A DNA stretch of 64,000 nt from Nocardia macrotermitis (GTDB taxonomy: Bacteria > Actinomycetota > Actinomycetes > Mycobacteriales > Mycobacteriaceae): positions 186,001 to 250,000 of the forward strand of contig NZ_WEGK01000009.1 in NCBI RefSeq assembly GCF_009604405.1, given 5' to 3'. Position numbers and translations under genes: made by a program. The notes beneath the pieces are model-generated. The model saw only the letters and a program-made list of their open reading frames with translations. It did no database searches and was not told where the DNA came from. This document shows positions 8,811 to 18,072 of this stretch, in pieces; the stretch's first letter is position 1, and each line of letters begins with the position of its first letter.

Positions 8811-8857
8811 AGGGCCGCGAACCAGGAGGGCGTCGAGACGCACCAGTTCGCGGCCCT
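8811..8857. terminator. Hairpin terminator between glbN and the TetR gene
   Basis: A perfect 12-base stem, AGGGCCGCGAAC with GTTCGCGGCCCT, encloses a 23-base loop. It lies between two convergent genes, about 96 bases after the glbN stop and 34 bases from the end of the TetR gene. It probably stops transcription of glbN and may also act on the opposite strand. Confidence 0.5.
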
Positions 8858-8891
8858 TCTCGTGCGCACCCCCGAGGTTCGTGGCCTCCCG

Positions 8892-9473
8892 CTACCGCCA
8901 GCTCAAGTGGTGCCGCAGCAGAATGGACAGCTGGGCGCGAACCTCTTCGAACGGGTGACTCGACTTGAGCGCGCGACTCTGCACGATCGCCCCCTCGATC
9001 GTGGACAGCACCATCCCCGAGACCGAGCACGCCGTCGCCTGTTCCATCCCTGCGGCCACCATCCCGTCGGCGAGCCGCGCGGTCCACTCCGCGAACGCCT
9101 GCCCGGCCGTGGACTGCACGGCCGGATTCATCTCGTCCAGCGCGGCGGCCATCATGAACGATCCGGCGCGATAGTCGCTGTCCTCGAGCGGGCCGCGCCA
9201 GAACGCGAGCAGCTCGTCCAGCCAGCGTTCGACCGAGGACGCCGACTCCAGCGCGTCCGCCATCTTCGCCACATGCGAATACACCACGCGCGCAACGATT
9301 CTCGCGGCCGCCTCGACCAACTCCCCCTTGCCTTCGGGAAAGTGCTGATACAGGGAGTTGCGTGAGGCGTTGCTGCGCTTGAGCAGCTCGCTCAGGCCCG
9401 CCGCGTGCACGCCGTGCTCCTGCACCGTCGAGATGGTGCTGGCGATCAACCGGGCGCGCGGTCCCGCTGCCAT
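8892..9473 (-). CDS. TetR/AcrR-family transcriptional repressor
   Basis: This 193-residue protein has an N-terminal TetR helix-turn-helix (residues 5-50; HGVHAAGLSELLKRSNASRN then SLYQHFPEGKGEL). An all-helical ligand-binding domain follows (60-193), with conserved DEMNPAVQ and GMVLSTIEGAIVQSRA segments. It is divergent from the FabH-like ketosynthase gene. The 94-base gap between them holds two identical palindromes, so autorepression and repression of the ketosynthase are likely. The inducer may be an acyl compound, by analogy with other fatty-acid regulators; that is inference. Confidence 0.9.
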   Translation of the reverse strand: MAAGPRARLIASTISTVQEHGVHAAGLSELLKRSNASRNSLYQHFPEGKGELVEAAARIVARVVYSHVAKMADALESASSVERWLDELLAFWRGPLEDSDYRAGSFMMAAALDEMNPAVQSTAGQAFAEWTARLADGMVAAGMEQATACSVSGMVLSTIEGAIVQSRALKSSHPFEEVRAQLSILLRHHLSWR

Positions 9474-9496
9474 GGGATCTCCCTCCTACCCTTGCC

Positions 9497-9547
9497 TGAA
9501 CCGATCGGTTCATGTTAAACCTTTTCCCGTGTGAACCGATCGGTTCA
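9497..9547. promoter_or_regulatory. Two identical TetR-type operators
   Basis: The perfect 16-base palindrome TGAACCGATCGGTTCA occurs at 9497-9512 and again at 9532-9547, with centres 35 bases apart. Both lie between the start of the TetR gene (9473) and the start of the ketosynthase gene (9568). The spacing of about 3.3 helical turns would place two dimers on different faces of the DNA. Identity of the two copies and their location make them strong candidate sites for the adjacent repressor. Confidence 0.8.
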
Positions 9548-9567
9548 CGCAGAGAGTTAGGATCAGC

Positions 9568-10614
9568 ATGCCCGCGCTCATCGCCACCGCCGCACCGAAC
9601 GCCCATGCCGCACCCCTGGGCATCGGCGTGTACCGGCCGCGACGCATCGTCCCCAATGCCGAGATCGTCGATCGGATCGACTCCTCCGACGAGTGGATCC
9701 GCTCCCGATCGGGCATCGCCGCACGACATTGGGCCGAACCCGACGAAACCATCGTCGCGATGAGCGCCGCCGCGGCCCGCCAGGCGCTGGCCGCCGCGCA
9801 ACTGAGCGCCGACCAGGTCGACGCGGTCGTGCTCGCGACCTCCTCGCAGATGGTGCTGGGCCCCTCGGCGGGCGCGGTGGTGGCCACCGAACTCGGCATG
9901 CACAACGCCGCCGCCTTCGACATCTCCGCCGGATGCGCCGGATTCTGCTACGCCCTGGCCAATGCCGCGAATCTGGTGCGCGCGGGTCAGGCCCGGCACG
10001 TGCTGGTGATCGGCGTCGAACGCCTCTCGGACCTGCTCGATCCCACCGACCGCACCTGCGCGTTCATCTTCGCCGACGGCGCGGGCGCGGTCGTCGTCGG
10101 TCCCGCCGACACCGAGGGCATCGGCCCGGTGGCCTGGGGTTCGGACGGCAGCCAGACTGCGGCGATCAAGCAGGACAAGGACTTTCAGGAATATTTCGCC
10201 GAGGTCGCGGCCGCCGAGGCCAGCGGCGGCACCTCGCAGCGGCCCTACATCCGGATGAACGGCACCGCGGTGTTCCGGTGGGCGGTCACGTTCCTGGACA
10301 AGGCATGTCGCGACGCGCTGCACAACGCCGGGGTCACCGTCGAGGACCTGGACGCGTTCGTCCCGCACCAGGCCAACAGCCGCATCACCGACGCACTGGT
10401 CAAGGCCCTGGGCATGCCCGAGCGGGTCGCGATCGCGCGGGACATCACCGACACCGGAAACACCAGTGCGGCATCCATTCCCATGGCGATGGAACAGCTG
10501 TTGCGTTCGGGCGCGGCCAAGGCCGGTGACACCGCGCTGCTGCTCGGTTTCGGCGCGGGCCTGGCCTACGCCGGACAGGTCGTGCACCTGCCCGCGATCG
10601 CCCCGCAGGACTGA
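9568..10614 (+). CDS. Beta-ketoacyl-ACP synthase III (FabH-like)
   Basis: The 348-residue protein is a KAS III-type thiolase-fold enzyme that condenses an acyl-CoA starter with malonyl-ACP or a related substrate. The catalytic triad is visible: C123 in DISAGCAGF, H267 in VPHQANSRI and N298 in DTGNTSAASI. The DEWIRSRSGI segment near residue 41 is also typical. The start ATG at 9568 is 20 bases after the second operator. No other fatty-acid synthesis genes follow, so it is probably an accessory KAS III under control of the divergent repressor rather than the housekeeping FabH. The substrate is unknown. Confidence 0.9.
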   Translation: MPALIATAAPNAHAAPLGIGVYRPRRIVPNAEIVDRIDSSDEWIRSRSGIAARHWAEPDETIVAMSAAAARQALAAAQLSADQVDAVVLATSSQMVLGPSAGAVVATELGMHNAAAFDISAGCAGFCYALANAANLVRAGQARHVLVIGVERLSDLLDPTDRTCAFIFADGAGAVVVGPADTEGIGPVAWGSDGSQTAAIKQDKDFQEYFAEVAAAEASGGTSQRPYIRMNGTAVFRWAVTFLDKACRDALHNAGVTVEDLDAFVPHQANSRITDALVKALGMPERVAIARDITDTGNTSAASIPMAMEQLLRSGAAKAGDTALLLGFGAGLAYAGQVVHLPAIAPQD

Positions 10615-10623
10615 CCCGCACGC

Positions 10624-11442
10624 TCACTCCGGCAGCCGCACAACACCATCCAGATAGCGGCGGCACCGTCCGGCCAGCAGCACGCGATCACCGTCGAGCA
10701 CGCAGCGCAGCGCGCCACCGCGACGGGACAGCTGCCGCGCGGACAACGTGGTGCGCCCGAGTTCGGCGGCCCACAGCGGAGTGAGCTGGGCGTGCGCGGA
10801 CCCGGTGACCGGATCCTCGGGAATGCCGACGCCGGGGGCGAACACCCGCGAGACGAAATCGGCGGAATCGCCACGCGCGGTGAGTATCACCGCGCGGGCG
10901 AGCGCCGGGAACGCCCCGAAATTCGGCCGGGCCGCGCGCACCTCGCGCTCGGTGGCCACGACGAGCACCTCGTCCTGACCGCTGAGCGCGCGCACCGGGC
11001 GCACCCCCAGCGCGGCCACCAGCTCGGGATCCGGTATCACGTCCAGGGATTCGACCGCGGGCAGATCCAGGATCAGCTCGTCGGCGTCGGTGCGATCCAC
11101 CGCCAGCCAGCCGCTCCGGGTGAAGAACTGCAGCCGATCCGCGCTCGGATGAATGTCCTCGAACAGGTGCGCCGCGGTGGCCAGCGTCGCGTGACCGCAC
11201 ATGTCCACCTCGGTGCCCGGGGTGAACCAGCGCAGGTGATAGGCCGGTCCGATGCCCGGCGGCTCGCCGATCCCGGGCGGGAGAGCCGAAGTGTAGAAAG
11301 CGGTTTCGGCGAGATTGTTCTCCTCGGCGAGCTGTTGCAACAGCTCGTCGGGCAACCATGCGAGCAACGGCATCACCGCCGCGGGATTACCCGTGAACGG
11401 TGCGTCGGCGAACGCGTCGATCTGATGCAGCAGCACCTCCAT
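10624..11442 (-). CDS. PhzF-family isomerase/epimerase-like protein
   Basis: This 272-residue protein has the duplicated diaminopimelate-epimerase-like fold of the PhzF family. The N-terminal half has QIDAFADAPFTGNPAAV and the catalytic glutamate E46 in NNLAETAFY. The motif VDMCGHATLATAAHLF follows near residue 80, and the second half has GIPEDPVTGSAHAQL. Family members isomerise small acids, as PhzF does in phenazine synthesis; no phenazine genes are present here. It is convergent with the ketosynthase gene, with 9 bases between the two stops. The substrate is unknown. Confidence 0.87.
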   Translation of the reverse strand: MEVLLHQIDAFADAPFTGNPAAVMPLLAWLPDELLQQLAEENNLAETAFYTSALPPGIGEPPGIGPAYHLRWFTPGTEVDMCGHATLATAAHLFEDIHPSADRLQFFTRSGWLAVDRTDADELILDLPAVESLDVIPDPELVAALGVRPVRALSGQDEVLVVATEREVRAARPNFGAFPALARAVILTARGDSADFVSRVFAPGVGIPEDPVTGSAHAQLTPLWAAELGRTTLSARQLSRRGGALRCVLDGDRVLLAGRCRRYLDGVVRLPE

Positions 11443-11466
11443 ACAGCCGAAGGTACCCGCTGCGGC

Positions 11467-13890
11467 TCAGCTCTCGCGCTCACCTCGCCGGGTCAGCATC
11501 CGCCCGGCCACCCCGGTCGGCGCGGCGGTCAGCCACCACGCGAATTCGACCAGCACGATGCCGATCAGCCCGCACACCACCGCCGCGCCGGTCAGCGCGG
11601 TATCGGACGGATCGAGCTTGAAGAAGTGCCGGGTGAACGGCACCGTGAACAGAATCAGGTATCCCGCAACGGATCCCGCGATCAGCACGACCTTCCACCA
11701 CGCCCACGGCCGGGCCACGATCGCCAGCACCCACACCGCGATGATCAGCAGCGTGATCAGCGCGGTCGTACTCGCGTGCACCTTCTCGGTCTCGGTCTGC
11801 CCCGCGCCCTGATACGCGATCAGGTAGGCGATGAACGTCATCACGCCGATCACCGAGCCGGACGGCACCGCCAGACGCAACACCCGCGGCACGAAACCCG
11901 TTCGCGCCCTTTCGTTGTTGGGCGCGAGCGAGAGGATGAACGCCGGAATGCCGATGGTGAACCAGGCCGCGATGGTGACGTGCCGGGGCAGGAACGGATA
12001 CGGCATCGGGTCGTAATGGAAGATCTGCGAACCGATTCCGGCGACCCCGACCAGGAAGGCCAGCAGCACCGAGTAGACCGTCTTGGTGAGGAACAGATTC
12101 GAGACGCGCTCGATATTGCCGATCACCCGGCGGCCCTCGGCCACCACGTGCGGCAGCGTGGAGAACTTGTTGTCCAGCAACACGATCTGCGCCACCGCGC
12201 GGGTGGCCGGGCTGCCCGCGCCCATCGCGACGCCGATGTCGGCATCCTTGAGCGCGAGCACGTCGTTGACGCCGTCGCCGGTCATCGCGACGGTGTGTCC
12301 GCGCGATTGCAGGGCCGAGACCATGGACCGCTTCTGATCCGGACGCACCCGGCCGAAGGTGGTGTGCTGTTCCACCGCGTCGGCCATATCGTCTGCGCCG
12401 GTGGGTAATTCGCGGGCGTCGACCGGATCCTGCCCGCCGGGCAGGCCCAGGGAGGTGGCCACCGCGCCGACCGAGACGGCGTTGTCACCGGAGATGACCT
12501 TGATCGAGACATCCTGTCCGGCAAAGTATTCCAGCGTCTCGCGCGCGTCCGGGCGGACCTTCTGCTCGAGGATCACCAGCGCGCGCGGGGTGACCGTGCC
12601 CGGCGCGTCGGGCGCGTCCACCGGACGATCGCTCTCGGCCAGCAGCAGCACCCGCAGGCCCGTAGCTCCGATCCGCTGCGCGGTGGCCGCGGCCTCGGAA
12701 TCGGGATCCAGCAGCACGTCCGGTGCGCCGAGCAGCCAATTGCCGTGCGCGCCATAGGAACTGCCGCTCCACTTCTTCGCCGAGGAGAACGGCGCGACCG
12801 CGCTGCGCGACCAGCCCGGATCGTCCGGGCAGCCCTCGGCGATGGCCGCGACGCTCGCATTCGGTCGCGGATCGTCGGCGGCCATGGCCGCGAGCGCCGC
12901 CCGCAGACTCTTCTGCGGAACATCGCTCAACACGCGAATCTCGGCCAGGCGCATACCGTTCTCGGTGAGAGTGCCGGTCTTGTCCGCGCACACCACGTCG
13001 ACCCGGGCCAGCCCCTCGATGGCGGGCAGCTCCTGCACCAGACACTGCCGCTGCCCGAGCCGCACCACACCGACCGCGAACGCGATCGAGGTCATCAGCA
13101 CCAGCCCCTCGGGCACCATCGGCACGAGCGCCGCGACCATCCCGTTGAGCGCGGAACGCCAGGACTCGTGACTGGAGAACAGCTGGTTGTAGATCGTCAC
13201 CAGACCGGCCGGAATCAGCAGGTAGGTAATGACTTTCAGAATGGTGTCGATCCCGTTGCGCAGTTCGGAGTTCACCAGCGTGAACTTGCTGGCCTCGGCC
13301 GCCAGCTGCGCGGCATAGGCGTCGCGCCCGACCTTCGTCGCCCGGTACGCCCCCGAACCGGACACCACGAAACTCCCCGAGAGCACCTGATCCCCCGCCA
13401 CCTTGCCGATCGCGTCGGCCTCCCCGGTCAGCAGCGACTCATCGATCTCGAGGTGCTCCCCCTCCTGCACCTCACCGTCCACCACGATCTGATCACCCGG
13501 CCCCAACTCGATCAGATCGTCCAACACCACCTCCCCCGGCGCAACCGCCCGCGCCACCCCGTCCCGCCGCACCACCGGCCGCGCCTGCCCCACGATCGCC
13601 AACTTGTCCAACGTCCGCTTGGCCCGCAACTCCTGCACGACCCCGACCACACTGTTGGCCACGATCAACAGCCCGAACATCCCGTCGATCAACGACCCGG
13701 TAGCCAACACGAGCACGAACAACACACCCAGAATCGCATTGATCCGAGTGAACACATTCGACCGCACAATGTCCGCAACAGACCGCCCGGTCCGATCCGG
13801 CATCGCATTCGTCCGCCCATCCCGAACCCGCTGATCCACCTCGGCCGTGCTCAACCCGCCATTACGGACCGCCCGCTCGGTGCTCGCCAT
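11467..13890 (-). CDS. ctpE: P-type cation ATPase, CtpE-like
   Basis: This is an 807-residue membrane pump, close to the usual length of mycobacterial CtpE, which imports calcium. The visible motifs are actuator LLTGEA (T155-E157), membrane motif VPMVPEGL, phosphorylation site DKTGTLTE (D303) and hinge GDGVNDVLALKDADIGVAMG. About ten membrane helices are present, four of them clustered at the C-terminus. ATG at 13890 starts MASTERAV and gives the family length; an upstream ATG at 13920 lacks a ribosome site. The metal assignment comes from the CtpE resemblance only. Confidence 0.88.
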   Translation of the reverse strand: MASTERAVRNGGLSTAEVDQRVRDGRTNAMPDRTGRSVADIVRSNVFTRINAILGVLFVLVLATGSLIDGMFGLLIVANSVVGVVQELRAKRTLDKLAIVGQARPVVRRDGVARAVAPGEVVLDDLIELGPGDQIVVDGEVQEGEHLEIDESLLTGEADAIGKVAGDQVLSGSFVVSGSGAYRATKVGRDAYAAQLAAEASKFTLVNSELRNGIDTILKVITYLLIPAGLVTIYNQLFSSHESWRSALNGMVAALVPMVPEGLVLMTSIAFAVGVVRLGQRQCLVQELPAIEGLARVDVVCADKTGTLTENGMRLAEIRVLSDVPQKSLRAALAAMAADDPRPNASVAAIAEGCPDDPGWSRSAVAPFSSAKKWSGSSYGAHGNWLLGAPDVLLDPDSEAAATAQRIGATGLRVLLLAESDRPVDAPDAPGTVTPRALVILEQKVRPDARETLEYFAGQDVSIKVISGDNAVSVGAVATSLGLPGGQDPVDARELPTGADDMADAVEQHTTFGRVRPDQKRSMVSALQSRGHTVAMTGDGVNDVLALKDADIGVAMGAGSPATRAVAQIVLLDNKFSTLPHVVAEGRRVIGNIERVSNLFLTKTVYSVLLAFLVGVAGIGSQIFHYDPMPYPFLPRHVTIAAWFTIGIPAFILSLAPNNERARTGFVPRVLRLAVPSGSVIGVMTFIAYLIAYQGAGQTETEKVHASTTALITLLIIAVWVLAIVARPWAWWKVVLIAGSVAGYLILFTVPFTRHFFKLDPSDTALTGAAVVCGLIGIVLVEFAWWLTAAPTGVAGRMLTRRGERES

Positions 13891-14129
13891 GCATCTCAGA
13901 CTAGAACGTCCCCACTCCATCCCACGGGAACTACCATGTTGCGGAACATCCGCATGATTCCGCGATCACCTGCGCAGGTGTTCACCGCAGTGCACCGATA
14001 CGACGTGCGAATACCGCCTGGTGCACCCGTATGATGCGATGTAGCGCAGTGCGATGATTTGCGTGCGTACACGTACGAGACGTGTCGGTACCGACGCGGC
14101 ACGACATCTGTTACTCCCGGAGGCGGACG

Positions 14130-14711
14130 ATGACTGTCGAGACGGCACCGATCCCACGTGAGCGCGCGATCAGCGTGGAAGAGTTCGACGCGCTGGCTGT
14201 CGACACAGATCATCGATACGAGATCGAGAACGGATTCCTCCTCGTGAATGCACGCCCAGCGCCACCGCACAGCCGTGCGATCTTTCGGTTGATGCTCCAA
14301 CTGAACGCTCAATTGCCCGAAGGGCTGGAAGCATTCTCCGAACTCGAAGCCGAACTCATCGGACGCTCACCGCGCCGCGTCCCGGATGTCGTAGTCGCCC
14401 CGGTCGAGGTCGACGAGCAGACTCGTATCCGCAGCGATCAGATCGCACTCGCCGTCGAGATCGCAACCTCGGGCGAGTCGGCGGTTCGCGACTTCGCGAT
14501 CAAAGCCCGCGAATACGCCGCCAACGGAATCGCGCACTACTGGGTGATCGATATTCTGGACGGCGCCCCGGCAGGACTGACGATCTTCACCCTCGACACC
14601 GAGGAGAACTACCAGATCGGCCCGCGCACGACCGGATCGGTCACGGTGTCGGAGCCGTTCCCGCTGACCATCGACATCGACACGCTGACCGGCCCCCGCA
14701 AAACCTCCTAG
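14130..14711 (+). CDS. Uma2-family (DUF820) putative restriction-endonuclease-fold protein
   Basis: The 193-residue protein has the PD-(D/E)xK layout of Uma2 proteins: D86 in RRVPDVVV, E110 in LAVEIATSGES, and DFAIKAREYAANGIAHYWVID with K125. The fold is that of endonucleases, but the function of the family is not established. A GGAGG sits 7 bases before ATG 14130, which decides the start. It stands alone, with a 239-base gap upstream that shows no other gene. Such genes are often multicopy in actinobacteria and cyanobacteria. Confidence 0.85.
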   Translation: MTVETAPIPRERAISVEEFDALAVDTDHRYEIENGFLLVNARPAPPHSRAIFRLMLQLNAQLPEGLEAFSELEAELIGRSPRRVPDVVVAPVEVDEQTRIRSDQIALAVEIATSGESAVRDFAIKAREYAANGIAHYWVIDILDGAPAGLTIFTLDTEENYQIGPRTTGSVTVSEPFPLTIDIDTLTGPRKTS

Positions 14712-14766
14712 CGCAACAACGGATTTCGCCCTTACACAGCCCACTCGGGACCCGGGCCGAACCCGG

Positions 14767-15426
14767 TCAGCGGGCGGGGACGGAGCCGTCGTCGGGGCCC
14801 GGGGTGACGGTGTCGGTTTGTTCGGGGAGCAGGGGGAAGATGGCGAAGGCTCCGGCGGAGGCGTTGGGGGGGAGGGCCTCGACGGAACGGATGTTGGGGT
14901 GGGTGGTGAGGGTGCGTAGCTCGGGGAGGGTGCCCCGGATGATCAGATCCACCGCGCAGCGGCACGGGATGTGCAGGCGGGCGGCCATGACGGCGGTGGT
15001 CTGGGCGGTGCGGGCGTCGAAGGATTCCGAGGCGTCCAGGGCTCCTGCGGCCGCGCGGGCCGAGGCGATGACGGCCGTGTCGTCGGCGGGGGTGGGGACG
15101 GTGATCGGCGGGGTGTAGACGTGATTGATCGGAACGTGATAGATGACCTGCGAGACACGCAGGCCCGCAACCGTTTTCGGAATATCGTTCGGGACGATAC
15201 CGGCGGTGAGGGTCACCAGCGCCCAGTGTTCGCCGCTGTCGTCGCCCCGGAGTGAATCACGGGCCCGCGCAAGATAATCCGCGACCGGTTCGCCCGAATC
15301 CGGTCCCAGCCGGTCGGTTCCGATCACCGCCGGACGCGGCGGCCCGGCCCAGCCCAGAATCGGGATCAGCACGACCAGAACGACTGCGGCACCGGCGAAT
15401 CCGGCGATACGCAGACGCTCACGCAT
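14767..15426 (-). CDS. Hypothetical membrane-anchored protein
   Basis: This 219-residue protein has one N-terminal hydrophobic segment (about 8-28, GFAGAAVVLVVLIPILGWAG) and a presumably extracytoplasmic remainder. No domain was recognised. A pair of cysteines (IPCRC) lies near residue 155, and the C-terminus is acidic and proline-rich. The start at 15426 overlaps the end of the RluA-family gene by 8 bases, so it is the last gene of the lspA operon. A longer upstream frame exists but runs antisense-free through the synthase gene and is not credible. Confidence 0.7.
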   Translation of the reverse strand: MRERLRIAGFAGAAVVLVVLIPILGWAGPPRPAVIGTDRLGPDSGEPVADYLARARDSLRGDDSGEHWALVTLTAGIVPNDIPKTVAGLRVSQVIYHVPINHVYTPPITVPTPADDTAVIASARAAAGALDASESFDARTAQTTAVMAARLHIPCRCAVDLIIRGTLPELRTLTTHPNIRSVEALPPNASAGAFAIFPLLPEQTDTVTPGPDDGSVPAR

Positions 15427-16345
15427 GGCGTAGAACGTCCAGGGCGTGCTCCAGATCGGCCGGATACGAACTGGTGATCTCCACCCAGCGCCCGTCGGCG
15501 GGATGCGCGAAACCGAGCGAACGAGCGTGCAGCCATTGCCGTTCCAGCCCCAGCCGCTCCGCCAGCCGCGGATCCGCGCCATAGGTCAGATCACCACAGC
15601 AGGGATGCCGGATCGCCGAGAAGTGCACCCGGATCTGGTGGGTGCGACCGGTTTCCAGATGGATGTCGAGCAGGCTCGCGGCCTGGAACGCCTCCACGGT
15701 GTCGTAGTGCGTCACGCTCGGCCGCCCGTCCGCGGTGACCGCGAACTTCCAGTCGTTACCGCGCGCCCGCCCGATCGGCGCGTCGATGGTGCCGCTGGAC
15801 GGATCCGGATGTCCCTGCACCAGTGCGTGATAGCGCTTATCGATGGTGCGCTGCTTGAACGCCCGCTTCAGCACCGTGTACGCGTGCTCGGACTGCGCGA
15901 CCACCATCACCCCGGAGGTGCCCACGTCCAGCCGGTGCACGATGCCCTGCCGCTCGTGCGCGCCCGAGGTCGAGATCCGGTACCCCATCGCGGCCAGCCC
16001 GCCGACCACCGTCGGCCCGGACCAGCCGACCCCGGTGTGCGCGGCCACCCCGACCGGCTTGTCGACCGCGACGATGTCGTCGTCCGCGTAGAGGATCTTC
16101 ATCCCCTCCACCGGCGTGGCCTCGACCGTCAGCTCCCGCTTCGGCTCCGGGAACTCCACCTCGAGCCACGCCCCGCCGGCCAGCCGATCGGACTTGCCCG
16201 CGGGCGACCCGTCGATCTGCACCGAACCCTCCTCGGTGAGCGCGGCCACCGCCGTCCGGGACAGCCCGAGCAGCCGCGACAGTCCGGCATCGACCCGCAG
16301 CCCGTCCAGGCCGTCGGGCACCGGCATCGCCCGCGTCTCCCTCAT
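15419..16345 (-). CDS. RluA-family 23S rRNA pseudouridine synthase
   Basis: The 308-residue enzyme has an S4 RNA-binding domain (about 14-60) followed by the RluA-type catalytic domain. The catalytic aspartate D140 lies in GIVHRLDVGTSG, and LETGRTHQIRVH and HPCCGDLTYGAD are typical. It converts specific uridines in 23S rRNA to pseudouridine; RluD-like specificity (helix 69) is plausible but not proven. ATG at 16345 overlaps the lspA stop by 4 bases (ATGA). The lspA-rluA pairing is widely conserved in actinobacteria. Confidence 0.92.
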   Translation of the reverse strand: MRETRAMPVPDGLDGLRVDAGLSRLLGLSRTAVAALTEEGSVQIDGSPAGKSDRLAGGAWLEVEFPEPKRELTVEATPVEGMKILYADDDIVAVDKPVGVAAHTGVGWSGPTVVGGLAAMGYRISTSGAHERQGIVHRLDVGTSGVMVVAQSEHAYTVLKRAFKQRTIDKRYHALVQGHPDPSSGTIDAPIGRARGNDWKFAVTADGRPSVTHYDTVEAFQAASLLDIHLETGRTHQIRVHFSAIRHPCCGDLTYGADPRLAERLGLERQWLHARSLGFAHPADGRWVEITSSYPADLEHALDVLRHA

Positions 16346-17022
16346 TCCCGCTCCCCGTCCTGCGCGCGCCGCGACCGGGTGCCGTCCGGCTCGAATCCGA
16401 ACATGGTCAGCACGACCAGCAGAATCGCCCCGCACACGATCGAGGAGTCGGCCACGTTGAACACCGGCCACCACTGCGTCACCGAGATGAAGTCGACCAC
16501 ATGCCCCTGCAACGGGCCGGGCGCGCGGAACAGCCGATCGATCAGATTGCCCACCGCGCCGCCGAGCACCAGCCCCAGCCCGATCGCCCAGCCCACCGAC
16601 CGCAGCGACCGCCCGATCCGGATCACCCCGATCACCACGGCCGCGGCGATCAACGTCAGCAGCCAGGTCATCCCGGTGGCCATCGAGAACGCGGCGCCCG
16701 GATTGCGCACCAGCGTCAGCCGGACGACGTCACCGATGATCGAAATCGGTTCGCCCGGGGTCATCTTCGCGACGACCAGCGCCTTGGTCCCCAGGTCCAG
16801 CAGGAACGCCACCGCGGCCAATGCCAGCAGCACCGGCAGCGTGCGGCGCGGCAGCTCCGGCGATTCGTCCTCGAGCTCGTCCGCGGGCTCGGTCGCACCG
16901 TCCGCTTCCGCCTCCCCCGCGGTCACCGGCGTGTCGCCGGCGGCGGCGATATCCCGGGGTTGCTCCTCGTGCTCGTCGGTGTGCTGCTCGCGCGGCCGGT
17001 CGATACTCACAGCCCCCATCAT
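16342..17022 (-). CDS. lspA: Lipoprotein signal peptidase II
   Basis: This aspartyl protease cleaves signal peptides of lipidated prolipoproteins in the membrane. It has 226 residues and four hydrophobic segments. Catalytic aspartates are D162 in GGAVGNLIDR and D192 in FNVADSSI. RNPGAAFSM near residue 107 is another family motif. The first 58 residues are an extra acidic, low-complexity cytoplasmic tail not found in E. coli LspA. The window encodes several lipoproteins that would be its substrates. It heads a three-gene operon. Confidence 0.94.
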   Translation of the reverse strand: MMGAVSIDRPREQHTDEHEEQPRDIAAAGDTPVTAGEAEADGATEPADELEDESPELPRRTLPVLLALAAVAFLLDLGTKALVVAKMTPGEPISIIGDVVRLTLVRNPGAAFSMATGMTWLLTLIAAAVVIGVIRIGRSLRSVGWAIGLGLVLGGAVGNLIDRLFRAPGPLQGHVVDFISVTQWWPVFNVADSSIVCGAILLVVLTMFGFEPDGTRSRRAQDGERE

Positions 17023-17121
17023 TCACCATGACCGAAACCACCCTGTCGCTCGGCAGGGCGGCCCGGACTCGGCGGCGAGCGTCAAAGCAGATTTTCAGGT
17101 ACCGGTCGTAACCTGTCTGAC

Positions 17122-18072
17122 GTGACGGTGTTGTCTTCTCACTCTCGCACGACCGTGCGGTACGCCCGTCCGGGCGTGTTACTCATGGCGCTCGCTGTCG
17201 CGCTGTCGACCATGGGCGTCGGGTGCGGCCGCGTCACCGAGGTCCGCAGCGAGGTCGAACTCGAGCCGCCCACCATGGACAAAGAGGTCACCATGCCGAT
17301 CTCGGCGGTGGAGACCACGGTGGTCAAGCCGGGTGCGCAACCGCACGCGCTGCTGCGCCGCTCGTTCGCCGTGGGCAACTCCCAGGAGGTCACGCTGCAC
17401 ACCGTCCACCACATCGAGCAGCAGATGAACGATCAGGCCCCGCACGATTTCTCCCCGCCGACGGTCACCATCCCGCTCGTCGCGCAGACCGGCCGCGACG
17501 GCGTGGATCTGACGCTCGGTGACGCCACGTCCTCGGATCCGCGCCTGGCCGAACAGTTGCAGTCGGCGGACGGATCGCACGCGGGCTTCGAGATGAGCGA
17601 TGTGGGTGCGATCACCTCGCTGCGGGTCGCGCCCAAGCCGGAGACCCCCGATGCCGCCTGCGCGGCCCTGGAACAGGCGTTCTACCAGGCCGTCTACCAG
17701 TCGATCGCCTTCCCGGTGGATCCGGTCGGGGTGGGCGCGGTGTGGACCGTGCACCAGGAGGTGACCAGCGGCGTCCCGCTGGATCAGGTCACCACCGCGA
17801 CACTCACCAAGCGCGAGGGCGATCTGCTCACCATCCAACTGGACGTCACCCAGACGCCCAAGGCCAAGGTGTGGTCGCTGCCGAGTGACGCCGGTCGGCT
17901 CGACATCGTCGACTACGCCATGCGCGGCACCGGCACCATCACCGTGGATCTGAATCTGCCGCTACCGGTTTCGGGTTCGGTCACGGTCGCGGGCCGCCAG
18001 TCCTACCGGGATCCGCACAGCGCGATCCTGCTGCACCAGAACATCAGCACACAGGTGCAGTGGGGCCGGTGA
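17122..18072 (+). CDS. Putative lipoprotein of unknown function
   Basis: This 316-residue protein starts at a GTG (17122). It has a signal sequence, with the hydrophobic stretch VLLMALAVALSTMGVGC and a lipidation cysteine at position 35. No known domain was recognised in the mature part. The visible composition is beta-rich with alternating hydrophobic residues (for example GTGTITVDLNLPLPVSGSVTVAG). The adjacent lspA gene is divergent. The next gene overlaps by 4 bases (GTGA), so the two lipoproteins are coexpressed and may act together. Confidence 0.75.
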   Translation: MTVLSSHSRTTVRYARPGVLLMALAVALSTMGVGCGRVTEVRSEVELEPPTMDKEVTMPISAVETTVVKPGAQPHALLRRSFAVGNSQEVTLHTVHHIEQQMNDQAPHDFSPPTVTIPLVAQTGRDGVDLTLGDATSSDPRLAEQLQSADGSHAGFEMSDVGAITSLRVAPKPETPDAACAALEQAFYQAVYQSIAFPVDPVGVGAVWTVHQEVTSGVPLDQVTTATLTKREGDLLTIQLDVTQTPKAKVWSLPSDAGRLDIVDYAMRGTGTITVDLNLPLPVSGSVTVAGRQSYRDPHSAILLHQNISTQVQWGR

